DNA of 64,000 nt from Streptomyces megasporus. GTDB taxonomy: Bacteria > Actinomycetota > Actinomycetes > Streptomycetales > Streptomycetaceae. Under the pieces are notes generated by a model. The model worked only from the letters and a program-made list of their open reading frames with translations. It was not told the DNA's origin and did no database searches. Position 1 is the first letter of the stretch. Every line of letters begins with the position of its first letter. This document shows positions 54,859-63,592 of this stretch, piece by piece. The translations under genes were made by a program, and so were the position numbers. The stretch is from positions 1 to 64,000 of the forward strand of contig NZ_JODL01000016.1 of NCBI RefSeq assembly GCF_000718985.1, written 5' to 3'.

Positions 54859-55593
54859 CCGGGAGACACCGTCCGAACGACTCCGCGAAAGGCTGCCCCC
54901 GGTGTACCGGGGGCAGCCTTTCGCTGTGCTTCGGCGCCGGGGGCACGAATGTGTTCGGGACCGGGTTCGGAAGGCGGTATCCGAGTTCCGGTGTGCCCGA
55001 GGGGCGGAGCGCACGGGAAGTCGCGCGGCGCTCGGCTCGCGCGATCCGGCGACCGATCGGTGATGTCGCCGTCTCCACGGCCACCGGGGTCGGGTGGAAA
55101 CCTCCACCGTGAAACGTCGGAAATCCTCGTCGGCGAACGGGAAATCGTCGGTCCCTCGTCCGCGACGACGATTCGCCCCGCGACCCACCGTTCCCGGCGC
55201 GCCGGTCGGGACACGGCCGGCCTTTTCGCCCCGTGGGGCCCGGTCGCCACTGTCCCGCCGCGCGGGACTTCCCGGACCCGGGTGGCCCGCGGACGTGCTC
55301 ACCACTCGCCGGAAAGCGTGCGGAAAGCGGGGCACCCGTCCCTCGGCCACCGCGGAACGACGGGCGTTTCCGCCGGGGCGAGAAGGCGGGGAAGGGCTCC
55401 CGCGCCACCGGGTCACCCGGATGCCGCGCGGTGCGTTCACTCTTGCGGCGCTACGGGTCTCCGTCCCCGTTCCGCGCGTTCCCGTACACCGAAAGACGGC
55501 CTATCCGCCATCCGGAGACAATGGCTTGGGTCCGTGTTTCTCCCGAGAACACGGGCCCGTGACACGTATGGAGCAGAAAACAAAAGGGCGGCA
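54859..55593. other. Gene-free stretch between copies A and B
   Basis: After the terminator (54890-54919) no gene is seen. The GTCACCCGGATG box at 55422-55433 and a CACGGGCCCGTG palindrome at 55550-55561 are the counterparts of elements before copy A. Confidence 0.5.
54890..54919 (+). terminator. Terminator of NNIDC copy A
   Basis: A perfect 14-bp stem (54890-54903 with 54906-54919) followed by TT; loop GT (probably 4 bases open in RNA). Confidence 0.8.
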
Positions 55594-55704
55594 CGCGGCA
55601 ACGTCTACCGTGTGCTCGGCGAACACGCCCTAGCATTGCACAGCACAAGCCCGTGAAGCGGCTTCGTACATTGGAGGTAAACACCCATGAATCTGAAGCG
55701 CACC
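55594..55704 (+). repeat. 111-base leader repeat, copy B
   Basis: Differs from copy A only at 55604 (T for C). Same RBS, start codon and MNLKRT codons, 906 bases downstream. Confidence 0.85.
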
Positions 55705-55861
55705 CAACAACAACATCGACTGCTCGAAGAACTACAAGCACGAGGCGAAGTTCGAGAAGCACGAGTACCGGGACTACGACCGGAAGCACGACCGGGACCG
55801 CGACCGGGACTACGACCGGAAGCACGACGAGGACCGCGACAAGGGCCACGACAGGTACTGA
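55687..55861 (+). pseudogene. NNIDC copy B, frame broken by one extra C
   Basis: After ATG and MNLKRT codons the sequence has an extra C at 55705 plus one more AAC than copy A. From 55706 the +1 frame reads NNNIDCSKNYKHEAKFEKHE, then an Asp/Arg/Lys/His/Tyr-rich tail (YDRKHDRDRDRD type) to TGA at 55859-55861, with no start codon of its own. Removing one C restores a 57-residue protein. The zero frame instead runs on as an Arg/Pro-rich reading to 56034, which looks like a shadow. So this is a frameshifted paralogue, a sequencing error in a C run, or a +1 frameshift gene. A terminator hairpin follows. Confidence 0.6.
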
Positions 55862-56233
55862 AGTCGTCCTTCACGTCCGACCACGGCTTCTCGAGGCCGT
55901 CCACCGGTTCACCGGCGGGCGGCCTTTCGCCTTTCCCCGGCACGTCGCGCAATACCCGTCCACAAAGGCACCCGATCGGCGCAGCAACATATCGGAGGCC
56001 GGCTCGTTCACCGGTGGGCGACATCGATCGGTGACTTTCCGCGAGACACGCAGCGACGCAAAAGCGAGAAAACGCGGATTCATTCGGTTAATGTCGCCGA
56101 CGTGGGGGTCACTCCCGCCCTTCCGGTGGACCGGCCGCATGGTGACTGTACTCCGGAAACCGATTCTTCGACCGCTCGGCGGCGGTCGGGGACCATCGGA
56201 CCTTTCCTTCTCTCGTCAAGGAGACAAGACCGC
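55862..56233. other. Gene-free stretch between copies B and C
   Basis: Contains the terminator at 55894-55925 and then about 300 bases with no gene; the promoter of the 56234 gene must be here, but no clear -35/-10 pair was seen. Confidence 0.5.
55894..55925 (+). terminator. Terminator of NNIDC copy B
   Basis: A 15-bp stem with one wobble and one mismatch (55894-55908 with 55911-55925), followed by TT. Confidence 0.65.
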
Positions 56234-56632
56234 ATGAAGCTGCAGAAGACGCTCGTCGTTTCGTTCACCGCCGCCCTGGCGCTCATGGGCGGGGCCACCG
56301 GGGCCTACGCCGGCGACGACACGAAGTTCCAGAACAACACCCAGATCCTGAGCTGCGACGTGGTCGAGGTCATCGACATCCCGATCCTGTCGTCCGCCAA
56401 CAACAACATCGACTGCTCCGAGAACTACAAGAAGGAGGTGAAGGTCGAGAAGAAGGTGAAGGTCGAGAAGGACCACAAGTTCACCTTCGCCCCCAAGCTG
56501 GAGCAGGCACAGGGTCAGGGCCAGGGCCAGAAGCAGGACGCCAAGGCCGAGCAGGGTCAGAAGCAGGACGCCGAGGCCAAGCAGAAGCAGAAGCAGGACG
56601 ACGAGCACGAGTACGAGTCCAAGAAGGACTGA
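56234..56632 (+). CDS. Small secreted protein with NNNIDC motif and Gln/Lys-rich tail (copy C)
   Basis: A 132-aa protein. Signal peptide is about residues 1-26 (MKLQKTLVVSFTAALALMG ... GAYA). The mature start has QNNTQILSC (Cys41), then EVIDIPILSSANNNIDCSEN with Cys61, which could pair in a disulfide. The rest is highly charged: Lys/Glu/Val repeats (VEKKVKVEKDHKF), then a Gln/Gly/Lys/Asp low-complexity tail (QGQGQGQKQDAKAEQ) ending EYESKKD. ATG 56234 has AAGGAGA nine bases upstream. It is the only intact full-length member of the local family: copies A and B share its NNIDC region and its MKLQKT-like start but not the middle. Small secreted Streptomyces proteins of this kind are recalled as common and of unknown function. 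Confidence 0.85.
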   Translation: MKLQKTLVVSFTAALALMGGATGAYAGDDTKFQNNTQILSCDVVEVIDIPILSSANNNIDCSENYKKEVKVEKKVKVEKDHKFTFAPKLEQAQGQGQGQKQDAKAEQGQKQDAEAKQKQKQDDEHEYESKKD

Positions 56633-56677
56633 CGCTCTCGCGTCCGACCATGTGCCCCTCCATTTGACCCTCCAGAT

Positions 56678-56712
56678 GACGCCGCCCGCCGGGTTTCCCG
56701 GCGGGCGGCGTC
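56678..56712. terminator. Terminator between copy C and pmt
   Basis: A perfect 16-bp stem (56678-56693 with 56697-56712) with a 3-base loop, between convergent genes. Confidence 0.85.
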
Positions 56713-56777
56713 GGTTCTGTGCGGGTTTCTCCCCGCCGAATCCGAGGGACGCGGGACCACCGGCCCGCGCTGTCTCT

Positions 56778-58550
56778 TCAGATCCAGGTGTCCAGCCACA
56801 TGCGGTTCTGCCACGCCTCCTTGGGAATCTGGACCCCGGTGTAGAGCGGATAGAAGTAGACGAAGTTCCAGACGATCAGCAGCACGAGCACGCCCGCGGC
56901 CACGGCGCCCACCGCCCGCCGTCGCTCCGGGGAGCCGGGCGGTCCGAGGATCGCGCCGATCGCCATCGCCAACGCCAGGCACAGGAACGGCACGAAGACG
57001 ACCGCGTAGAAGTAGAAGATCGTCCGCTCCTGGTACAGGAACCACGGCAGCCAGCCGGCCGCCACCCCGCACAGGATCGCGCCCGCGCGCCAGTCGCGCC
57101 GCAGCGCCCAGCGGTAGAGGCAGTACAGCAGCGCGAAACACGCCGCCCACCACAGCAGCGGTGTGCCCAGCGCGAGCACCTCGCGGGCGCAGCCGCCGGC
57201 GGCCGTGCAACCGTGCTCGCCCTCCTCCGCGGACTCGTAGAAATACGACACCGGCCGGGCGGCCACCGGCCAGCTCCAGGGGTGGGACTGGTAGGTGTGC
57301 TCGGAGGTCAGCCCGACGTGGAACGTGTAGACCTCGGCCTCGTAGTGCCACAGGCTGCGCAGCGCCTCCGGCACCCAGGTCATGTCGAACCGCGGCAGTG
57401 GAATCCGCTGCTCGGTGAGGGGCAGGGGGATCGACAGCTCCGGCGACAGGCCCCGGCGGCCCTCCGCCCAGGTGCGGAAGTAGCCGTCCCGACTCGTGAA
57501 CCAGCCGAACCAGGAGGCGAGGTAGACGAGGCCGGCGACCGGCACCAGGGAGAGGAACGCGGGAGCGGCGTCACGGCGCAGCATCGACCGGCGGGGACGC
57601 CGCGCCCCGGCGGTGCGGCGGGACGCGGCGTCCCACAGGACGGTGAGGACGCCGAAGGCCGCCAGCACGTACAGGCCGTTCCACTTGGTGGCGCAGGCCA
57701 GCCCCAGACAGACCCCGGCGGCGAGCCGCCAGGGTCGCGCTCCCAGGCCGAGTCGGTCGCCGACGGACGGGTCGGGCCGTCCGTCGGGCAGGGCCGCGGC
57801 GAGCCGGGCGCGGGCGTGGTCCCGGTCGACCAGCAGACAGCCGAAGGCCGCCAGCAGGAAGAACATCAGCACCAGGTCGAGGAGCGCGGTGCGGCTCATC
57901 ACCAGATGCAGCCCGTCCACCGCCAGCAGACCGCCCGCCAGGCAGCCCAGGGCCGTGGAGCGGAACAGGCGGCGGCCGATCCGGCAGAGCATCAGCACCG
58001 ACAGCGTGCCGAGCACCGCGACCATGAAGCGCCAGCCGAAGGGCGTCAGGCCGAACATCGCCTCGCCCACGGCGATGACCCACTTCCCCACGGGCGGGTG
58101 CACCACGTAGGAGGCGGCGTCGCCGAGCGGCGCGGCGGCGGGGTCCTTGAGGATCGTTTCGTTGGCGCCGTCGGGCCAGGTCCCCTCGTAGCCCAGCTTG
58201 TACAGGGACCAGGCGTCCTTGGCGTAGTACGTCTCGTCGAAGATCACCGCGTGCGGCGAGCCGAGGTTCCAGAACCTCAGAAGCCCGGCGAAGAGCGCGA
58301 CGAGGACCGGGCCGCCCCACCCGATCCAGCGTGCCGCCCGTCGTCCGTCGTCCGGGTCCAGCCCGAACAGGCCCCAGATCCGGCCGCGTCCGGGGACGGG
58401 GAAGGGCGGCACGAGACGCTCCCGCACGTCGACCCGTCGGGGCTCCACGTATCCGTAGCGCCGCAGTCGCTCCCGCCATGACGGGGGCTGCTCCCCGACG
58501 GGCTCCCCGTGCCGGGCCTGAGTCGCGGTGTCACTGGTCACGCGGGCCAT
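56778..58550 (-). CDS. pmt: Polyprenyl-phosphate-mannose:protein mannosyltransferase
   Basis: A 590-aa GT39-type membrane enzyme that transfers mannose from polyprenyl-phosphate-mannose to Ser/Thr of secreted proteins. The acidic catalytic motif DETYYAKDAWSLYKLGYEG follows the first helix; KDPAAAPLGDAASYVVHPPVGKW and the loop QSHPWSWPV are family landmarks. About ten membrane helices. The C-terminal YFYPLYTGVQIPKEAWQNRMWL is typical. ATG 58550 (MARVTSD) is chosen; the frame is open above, but it lies in the divergent rsmI promoter. Glycosylated targets in the window could include the sortase substrate or PBP (inference). Confidence 0.94.
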   Translation of the reverse strand: MARVTSDTATQARHGEPVGEQPPSWRERLRRYGYVEPRRVDVRERLVPPFPVPGRGRIWGLFGLDPDDGRRAARWIGWGGPVLVALFAGLLRFWNLGSPHAVIFDETYYAKDAWSLYKLGYEGTWPDGANETILKDPAAAPLGDAASYVVHPPVGKWVIAVGEAMFGLTPFGWRFMVAVLGTLSVLMLCRIGRRLFRSTALGCLAGGLLAVDGLHLVMSRTALLDLVLMFFLLAAFGCLLVDRDHARARLAAALPDGRPDPSVGDRLGLGARPWRLAAGVCLGLACATKWNGLYVLAAFGVLTVLWDAASRRTAGARRPRRSMLRRDAAPAFLSLVPVAGLVYLASWFGWFTSRDGYFRTWAEGRRGLSPELSIPLPLTEQRIPLPRFDMTWVPEALRSLWHYEAEVYTFHVGLTSEHTYQSHPWSWPVAARPVSYFYESAEEGEHGCTAAGGCAREVLALGTPLLWWAACFALLYCLYRWALRRDWRAGAILCGVAAGWLPWFLYQERTIFYFYAVVFVPFLCLALAMAIGAILGPPGSPERRRAVGAVAAGVLVLLIVWNFVYFYPLYTGVQIPKEAWQNRMWLDTWI

Positions 58551-58656
58551 CGTAGGGAACCGCCCGTGGCGAGCACTCCGCGTCCCGGGGCCCGGACCCG
58601 CTCCGCGGGCCGGGCGCGGGCCTTGGGGTGCGGCCGGGAGCTGGGAGGATGGCGGC

Positions 58657-59520
58657 GTGAGCGGAACACTCGTACTGGCAGGAACTCCCATCGGCGACGT
58701 CGCCGACGCGCCGCCGCGGCTCGCGGCCGAACTGGCAAAGGCCGATGTCGTCGCCGCCGAGGACACCCGGCGGCTGCGGCGGCTCACCCAGGCCCTCCAG
58801 GCGCGGGTGACCGGCCGGGTGGTGTCGTACTTCGAGGGCAACGAGGCCGCGCGGACGCCCGAGCTGGTCGACGCGCTCTCCGGCGGGGCGCGCGTGCTGT
58901 TGGTCACGGACGCGGGGATGCCCTCGGTGTCCGACCCCGGCTACCGGCTCGTCGCCGCGGCCGTCGAGCGGGGGATCAGGGTGACGGCCGTGCCCGGGCC
59001 GTCCGCCGTGCTGACCGCGCTGGCCCTGTCGGGACTGCCGGTGGACCGTTTCTGCTTCGAGGGCTTCCCGCCGCGCAAGGCGGGCGAGCGGCTGGCCCGG
59101 CTGCGCGAGACGGCCGGGGAGCAGCGCACACTCGTGTACTTCGAGGCGCCGCACCGGCTGGCCGCCACCCTCGCCGCCATGGCGGAGGTCTTCGGCGCCG
59201 AACGCCGGGCGGCGGTCTGCCGGGAGCTGACCAAGACCTACGAGGAGGTCCGACGCGGTCCGCTGGCGGAGTTGGCCGCCTGGGCGGAGGAGGGCGTGCG
59301 GGGGGAGATCACCATCGTCGTCGAGGGCGCCCCCGCCGCCGCGCCGGACGAGGTGGACGCCGCCGAGCTGGTGCGCCGGGTCGCCGCGCGGGAGGAGGCC
59401 GGGGAGCGCCGCAAGGAGGCCATCGCGGCGGTGGCGCGCGAGGTGGGGCTGCCCAAGCGGGAGGTGTTCGACGCCGTGGTCGCCGCGAAGAACTCCGCCG
59501 CGAACTCCTCCACCGGCTGA
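58657..59520 (+). CDS. rsmI: 16S rRNA (cytidine-1402-2'-O) methyltransferase
   Basis: A 287-aa tetrapyrrole-methylase-fold enzyme that 2'-O-methylates C1402 in the ribosomal P site. The start is VSGTLVLAGTPIGDVADAPPRLA, followed by VVAAEDTRRLRRL, VLLVTDAGMPSVSDPGYRLV, and GLPVDRFCFEGFPPRKAGER, all hallmarks. GTG 58657 follows GGGAGGA by seven bases. The frame is open further upstream, but without conserved sequence. It is divergent from pmt. Confidence 0.96.
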   Translation: MSGTLVLAGTPIGDVADAPPRLAAELAKADVVAAEDTRRLRRLTQALQARVTGRVVSYFEGNEAARTPELVDALSGGARVLLVTDAGMPSVSDPGYRLVAAAVERGIRVTAVPGPSAVLTALALSGLPVDRFCFEGFPPRKAGERLARLRETAGEQRTLVYFEAPHRLAATLAAMAEVFGAERRAAVCRELTKTYEEVRRGPLAELAAWAEEGVRGEITIVVEGAPAAAPDEVDAAELVRRVAAREEAGERRKEAIAAVAREVGLPKREVFDAVVAAKNSAANSSTG

Positions 59521-59636
59521 GGCCGGGCGGGACGAGCCGGGCGGGACGAGCCGGGCCGCCCGGAGAAAGAAATCGGCAGACTCGTGCATTTCCCGCCGAT
59601 ATGCGGTGCACTGGGAGGAAGCGGGAGGAGGTTCCC

Positions 59637-59933
59637 ATGCAGGAATCCAGGCACCCCCAGGGGACGACCGTCCACGAGGAGTACTCCTTCGCCTGCATGC
59701 ACTGCGGGTACGGCTGGGAGCAGGCGTACGACATCCGGCACCACGTCGACCTCGACGGCCGGCCCTTCGTCACCTACCACGACCCCGCGGACGGTCGGCG
59801 CGTCCCGTCGCCGCTGACCCGTCCGGTGTGTCCGAACTGCGAGTCGCACGTGGTGCGGATCATGCGACCGGGGAGGGTGGCCGCGGCGGAGCACGCCCTG
59901 CTGCCGCACGGCCACCGCGCCCCGCCCGGGTGA
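59637..59933 (+). CDS. Small zinc-ribbon protein
   Basis: A 98-aa protein with one likely zinc ribbon: C-x2-C in FACMHCGYGWEQAYDIRHH and C-x2-C in RPVCPNCESHVVRIM, about 45 residues apart. A His-pair (RHHVD) lies between. No DNA-binding or enzymatic domain is otherwise visible. ATG 59637 has GGGAGGAG six bases upstream. It lies between rsmI and tatD; the TatD gene has its own leaderless promoter, so this may be a separate or rsmI-linked transcript. Homologues are widespread in Streptomyces (recall), with unknown role. Confidence 0.88.
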   Translation: MQESRHPQGTTVHEEYSFACMHCGYGWEQAYDIRHHVDLDGRPFVTYHDPADGRRVPSPLTRPVCPNCESHVVRIMRPGRVAAAEHALLPHGHRAPPG

Positions 59934-59959
59934 CCGGCGGGCGGCGCGGCGGGGCGTTC

Positions 59960-59965
59960 TAGGAT
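59960..59965 (+). promoter_or_regulatory. -10 box of a leaderless promoter for tatD
   Basis: TAGGAT followed by seven bases and ATG 59973. Confidence 0.5.
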
Positions 59966-59972
59966 CGCCGAC

Positions 59973-60833
59973 ATGGAGAAATCCGCGAAGTCCGCGAAGG
60001 CCGTGAAGCCCGTGAAGCCCGCGCCGCCGCCGGTACCGCTGAACGTGCCGGTCGCCGACTCGCACACCCACATCGACATGCAGGACGCCGGCGTCGAGGA
60101 GACGCTCGCCGCCGCCGCCGCGGTCGGCGTGACGACTCTGATCCAGGTCGGCTGCGACCTGGATCGGTCGCGCTGGTCCGCGCGGATCGCCGCCGAGCAC
60201 GACGCCGTGTGGGCCGCGGTCGCCCTCCACCCCAACGAGGCGCCGCGGCTGGCGCTCGGCGAGGGCGGGTGGAAGGCGCTGGACGCGGCGCTGGACGGCA
60301 TCGCCGAGCTGGCCGCCCGGCCGGAGGTGCTGGGCGTCGGCGAGACCGGTCTGGACTACTACCGGACCGGGCCGGAGGGCCGTCAGGCCCAGCAGTACTC
60401 CTTCCGCCGCCACATCGAGCTGGCCAAGCGGCTGGACAAGGCGCTGGTGATCCACGACCGCGAGGCCCACGAGGACGTCCTGCGCGTCCTGGACGAGGAG
60501 GGCGCGCCCGAGCGGACCGTCTTCCACTGCTTCTCCGGCGACGCCGCGATGGCCGAGGTGTGCGCCGAGAAGGGGTACTTCATGTCCTTCGCCGGGAACG
60601 TCACCTTCAAGAACGCCCAGCCGCTGCGCGACGCCCTGGCCGTCGCGCCGCCCGAGCTGCTGCTGGTGGAGACCGACGCGCCCTTCCTGACCCCGGCGCC
60701 CTACCGGGGGCGCCCCAACGCCCCGTATCTGATCCCGTACACGCTGCGCGCCATGGCCGAGGTGAAGGGGATGACCGAGGACGCGCTCGCGGAGCACACA
60801 GCGGCCAACACCGCACGCGCCTTCGGCTGTTGA
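59973..60833 (+). CDS. tatD: TatD family metal-dependent hydrolase/DNase
   Basis: A 286-aa TIM-barrel protein. A Lys/Ala/Pro-rich N-terminal extension (MEKSAKSAKAVKPVKPA) precedes the metal motif DSHTHID. ALHPNEAPR, GVGETGLDYYR, VIHDREAHEDVL, VFHCFSGD, and LLVETDAPFLTPAPYRG match the TatD family in order. It acts as a 3'-5' DNase in DNA repair or quality control in studied species. It starts from a leaderless promoter. Confidence 0.95.
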   Translation: MEKSAKSAKAVKPVKPAPPPVPLNVPVADSHTHIDMQDAGVEETLAAAAAVGVTTLIQVGCDLDRSRWSARIAAEHDAVWAAVALHPNEAPRLALGEGGWKALDAALDGIAELAARPEVLGVGETGLDYYRTGPEGRQAQQYSFRRHIELAKRLDKALVIHDREAHEDVLRVLDEEGAPERTVFHCFSGDAAMAEVCAEKGYFMSFAGNVTFKNAQPLRDALAVAPPELLLVETDAPFLTPAPYRGRPNAPYLIPYTLRAMAEVKGMTEDALAEHTAANTARAFGC

Positions 60834-60900
60834 CCGCACCGGGAGCCGTCCCGAGCGGGGACGCGAGCACATCATCGGCAACTGTGAGTAGTCGTACGGC

Positions 60901-60930
60901 TTGGGATAGTGACGCCCACTCCGCTAGGGT
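60901..60930 (+). promoter_or_regulatory. Promoter of the rpfB-rsmA-ispE operon
   Basis: A -35 TTGGGA (60901-60906) and a -10 TAGGGT (60925-60930) with an 18-base spacer, about 30 bases before the rpfB start. Confidence 0.55.
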
Positions 60931-60965
60931 TCCGCCCCGCCACCCGGACCGCTTGGGAGTACGTC

Positions 60966-62720
60966 GTGAGCCATCCGCAGGGAAGCCAGCCGCACGGTTA
61001 CGCGTACTCCTCCGCGTCTCCACCGGGGTCGTGGCAGTACCACGACCGTGATCCGGAGGACACCTACCGCCCCTCGTACGAGTGGTACGGGACCTTCTCG
61101 GCGCACGCCGCGCACGCCCCCTACGAGGGGTACGAGGCGTACGGGGCGCATTCGGCGCACGGCGGCCGGGACCCTCGCGCCGGGTACGGCGATCGGTACG
61201 GCGTCCCCGACGTCCCCGACGCCCCGGAGGCCCCCGGCACCTACGGCGCCTGGGACGCCCACGGCGTGTACCGCGTCTGGGAGGCGCCCGGCGGCGGACA
61301 CGTCCCCCACGAGCCGTACCCGTTCGCGCCGCACGGCGGCGCCCCGCGGACCCCGCCGGCGGAGCCGCTCGGCCGGTTCGGTCCCCCCGAGCCGGCGGTA
61401 CCGGCCGCGCCGGCCGAGCCCGTGGCGCCGGCCGTCCCGCCGGAACCGCACACGCCCTACGCTCCTCCCGAGCCCGCCGCGCCCCTCGCGGCGCACCCGC
61501 CGCCGGACTCCTCCGATCCCCTCTTCCCCCCGGCGTCCTCCGTTCCCTCCCCGCTGATCCCCCGACAGTCCGACGGGGGCCGGGCCGCCGCCCGGCGGGC
61601 GGCGCGCGCCCGCGAGACCGCCCCGTGTCCACAGGCGCTGCGCCGCCTGGTGCCCCAGGCGCTCGTGGTCGCCTTCCTCGCGGGCGGCACCTCCGCCTTC
61701 GTCGCCAGCGACAAGGCCGTCGAGCTGACGGTGGAGGGCAGGCCGCGCACCCTGCACACCTTCGCGGACGACGTCGCCGAACTGCTCGCCGAGGAGGGCG
61801 TGCGGGTCGGCCGGCACGACGCGGTCTCCCCCGCTCCCGGCGAGCCGCTCGCCCACGGCGACCGGGTCACCGTGCGTTTCGGCCGTCCCCTCGTCCTCAC
61901 CCTGGACGGCCGCCGGCAGCGCGTGTGGACCACCGCCCCCACCGTGGCGGAGGCGCTGCGCCGGCTCGGGGTGCGTCCCGAGGGCGCGTACCTGTCGGTG
62001 CCGCGCGACCGACGGATCGGACGCGACGGGCTGACGCTGACGGTGCGCACCGAGCGGAGTGTGACCTTCGTCGCCGACGGACGCGAGCACACCGTCCGCA
62101 CCAACGCCGCGACCGTCCGCCGGGCGCTGGCGGAGGCGGGCATCACGCTGCGCGGCCAGGACACCGCCTCCGTCGCCCTGGACTCCTTTCCGCGCGACGG
62201 CCAGACGATCACGGTGCTGCGCATCACCGACACCGAGCGGGTCAGCGAGGAGCCGATCGCGTTCACCACCGTGCGGCGCGAGGACCCCACCCTGCCCAAG
62301 GGGACGGAGGTGGTGACCCAGGCGGGCCGGCCCGGTCTGCGGCGGATCACCCACGAACTGCGCACGGTCAACGGCGTGCGGCTCAGGCCCCGGCACGTGG
62401 AGACCGTGGTGGTGCGCGAGCCGACGCCGCGGATCGTCCGGGTGGGCACCCGGGAGGTGCCGTCCTCGGTGCGCGGCGCCGACCACCTGAACTGGGACGC
62501 CCTGGCCCGCTGCGAGTCCGGCGGCCGTCCCGACGCGGTGGACCCCACCGGGACGCACGGCGGCCTGTACCAGTTCGACTCCCGCACCTGGCGGGGCCTG
62601 GGCGGCAAGGGCCGCCCGCAGGACGCCTCACCCGCCGAGCAGACCTACCGCGCGAAGAAGCTGTACGTGCGGAAGGGGGCGAGTCCGTGGCCGGTGTGCG
62701 GCCGTAAACTGCACGAGTGA
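60966..62720 (+). CDS. rpfB: Resuscitation-promoting factor RpfB-like muralytic enzyme
   Basis: A 584-aa protein. Residues ~1-220 are a cytoplasmic, Tyr/Gly/Pro-rich, low-complexity segment ([25 protein letters not shown]). A membrane helix follows ([19 protein letters not shown]). Three DUF348 repeats come next (the first starts [18 protein letters not shown]), then a G5 domain ([18 protein letters not shown]), then the RPF lytic transglycosylase-like domain from [14 protein letters not shown] to WPVCGRKL, with the catalytic Glu in ARCESGG and two cysteines for a disulfide. It cleaves peptidoglycan and promotes spore germination or resuscitation. GTG 60966 has GGGAG six bases upstream. Its stop overlaps the rsmA start. 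Confidence 0.95.
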   Translation: MSHPQGSQPHGYAYSSASPPGSWQYHDRDPEDTYRPSYEWYGTFSAHAAHAPYEGYEAYGAHSAHGGRDPRAGYGDRYGVPDVPDAPEAPGTYGAWDAHGVYRVWEAPGGGHVPHEPYPFAPHGGAPRTPPAEPLGRFGPPEPAVPAAPAEPVAPAVPPEPHTPYAPPEPAAPLAAHPPPDSSDPLFPPASSVPSPLIPRQSDGGRAAARRAARARETAPCPQALRRLVPQALVVAFLAGGTSAFVASDKAVELTVEGRPRTLHTFADDVAELLAEEGVRVGRHDAVSPAPGEPLAHGDRVTVRFGRPLVLTLDGRRQRVWTTAPTVAEALRRLGVRPEGAYLSVPRDRRIGRDGLTLTVRTERSVTFVADGREHTVRTNAATVRRALAEAGITLRGQDTASVALDSFPRDGQTITVLRITDTERVSEEPIAFTTVRREDPTLPKGTEVVTQAGRPGLRRITHELRTVNGVRLRPRHVETVVVREPTPRIVRVGTREVPSSVRGADHLNWDALARCESGGRPDAVDPTGTHGGLYQFDSRTWRGLGGKGRPQDASPAEQTYRAKKLYVRKGASPWPVCGRKLHE

Positions 62721-63592
62721 GTTCAGCCCCCGCACCGGCCCCCGATCCCCTGCTGGGGCCCGCCGACATCCGCGAGCTGGCCGCCGAGCTGGGCGTCCGT
62801 CCCACCAAACAACGCGGTCAGAACTTCGTCATCGACGCCAACACCGTCCGCCGGATCGTGCGGACCGCCCGGGTGCGTCCCGACGACGTGGTGGTCGAGA
62901 TCGGGCCGGGCCTGGGGTCGCTGACGCTCGGGCTGCTCCAGGAGGCCGCGTGGGTGACGGCCGTGGAGATCGACGACGTGCTGGCGGCGGCGCTGCCCGC
63001 GACGGTCTCCGCGCGGCTGCCGGAGCGCGCCGACCGGTTCGCGCTGGTCCACCGGGACGCGCTGCGCGTCACGGAGCTGCCCGGTCCGACGCCCACCGCG
63101 CTGGTCGCCAACCTCCCCTACAACGTGGCCGTGCCCGTGCTGCTGCACATGCTGGCCGCCTTCCCGAGCATCGAGCACGGCCTGGTGATGGTCCAGTCGG
63201 AGGTCGCCGACCGGCTCGCGGCCGAGCCCGGCTCGAAGGTGTACGGGGTGCCGTCGGTGAAGGCCGCCTGGTACGCGGAGGTGAAACGGGCCGGCGCGAT
63301 CGGGCGGAACGTGTTCTGGCCCGCTCCCAACGTGGACTCCGGGCTGGTGTCATGGGTGCGGCGGGAACCGCCGCGCACGAAGGCCGGCCGGGAGGAGGTC
63401 TTCGCGGTGGTGGACGCCGCGTTCGCCCAGCGCCGCAAGACGCTGCGGGCCGCGCTGGCGGGCTGGGCCGGTTCGGCCGCGGCGGCCGAGGCGGCCCTGG
63501 TGGCGGCCGGCGTCCCGCCCCGCTCCCGGGGGGAGTCGTTGACGATCGAGGACTTCGCGGCCATCGCGGAGCGGAAGGACACCACCGCATGA
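62717..63592 (+). CDS. rsmA: 16S rRNA dimethyladenosine transferase KsgA
   Basis: A 291-aa class I methyltransferase that dimethylates A1518 and A1519. [37 protein letters not shown] (motif I), [12 protein letters not shown] (motif IV, NLPYNV), and the C-terminal [12 protein letters not shown] are all family hallmarks. GTG 62717 overlaps the rpfB stop by four bases, and its own stop overlaps ispE. The order rpfB-rsmA-ispE is typical of actinobacteria. Confidence 0.97.
   Translation: MSSAPAPAPDPLLGPADIRELAAELGVRPTKQRGQNFVIDANTVRRIVRTARVRPDDVVVEIGPGLGSLTLGLLQEAAWVTAVEIDDVLAAALPATVSARLPERADRFALVHRDALRVTELPGPTPTALVANLPYNVAVPVLLHMLAAFPSIEHGLVMVQSEVADRLAAEPGSKVYGVPSVKAAWYAEVKRAGAIGRNVFWPAPNVDSGLVSWVRREPPRTKAGREEVFAVVDAAFAQRRKTLRAALAGWAGSAAAAEAALVAAGVPPRSRGESLTIEDFAAIAERKDTTA

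Noticed and set aside
54688..55704. The 111-base repeats as ends of an insertion sequence or MITE
   Set aside because: They are direct, not inverted, contain an RBS and start codon, show no target duplication, and no transposase lies between them.
55687..56034. 115-residue frame-0 product from the second NNIDC copy as the true protein
   Set aside because: Arg/Pro-rich shadow composition; the +1 frame matches the family motif and ends just before a terminator.
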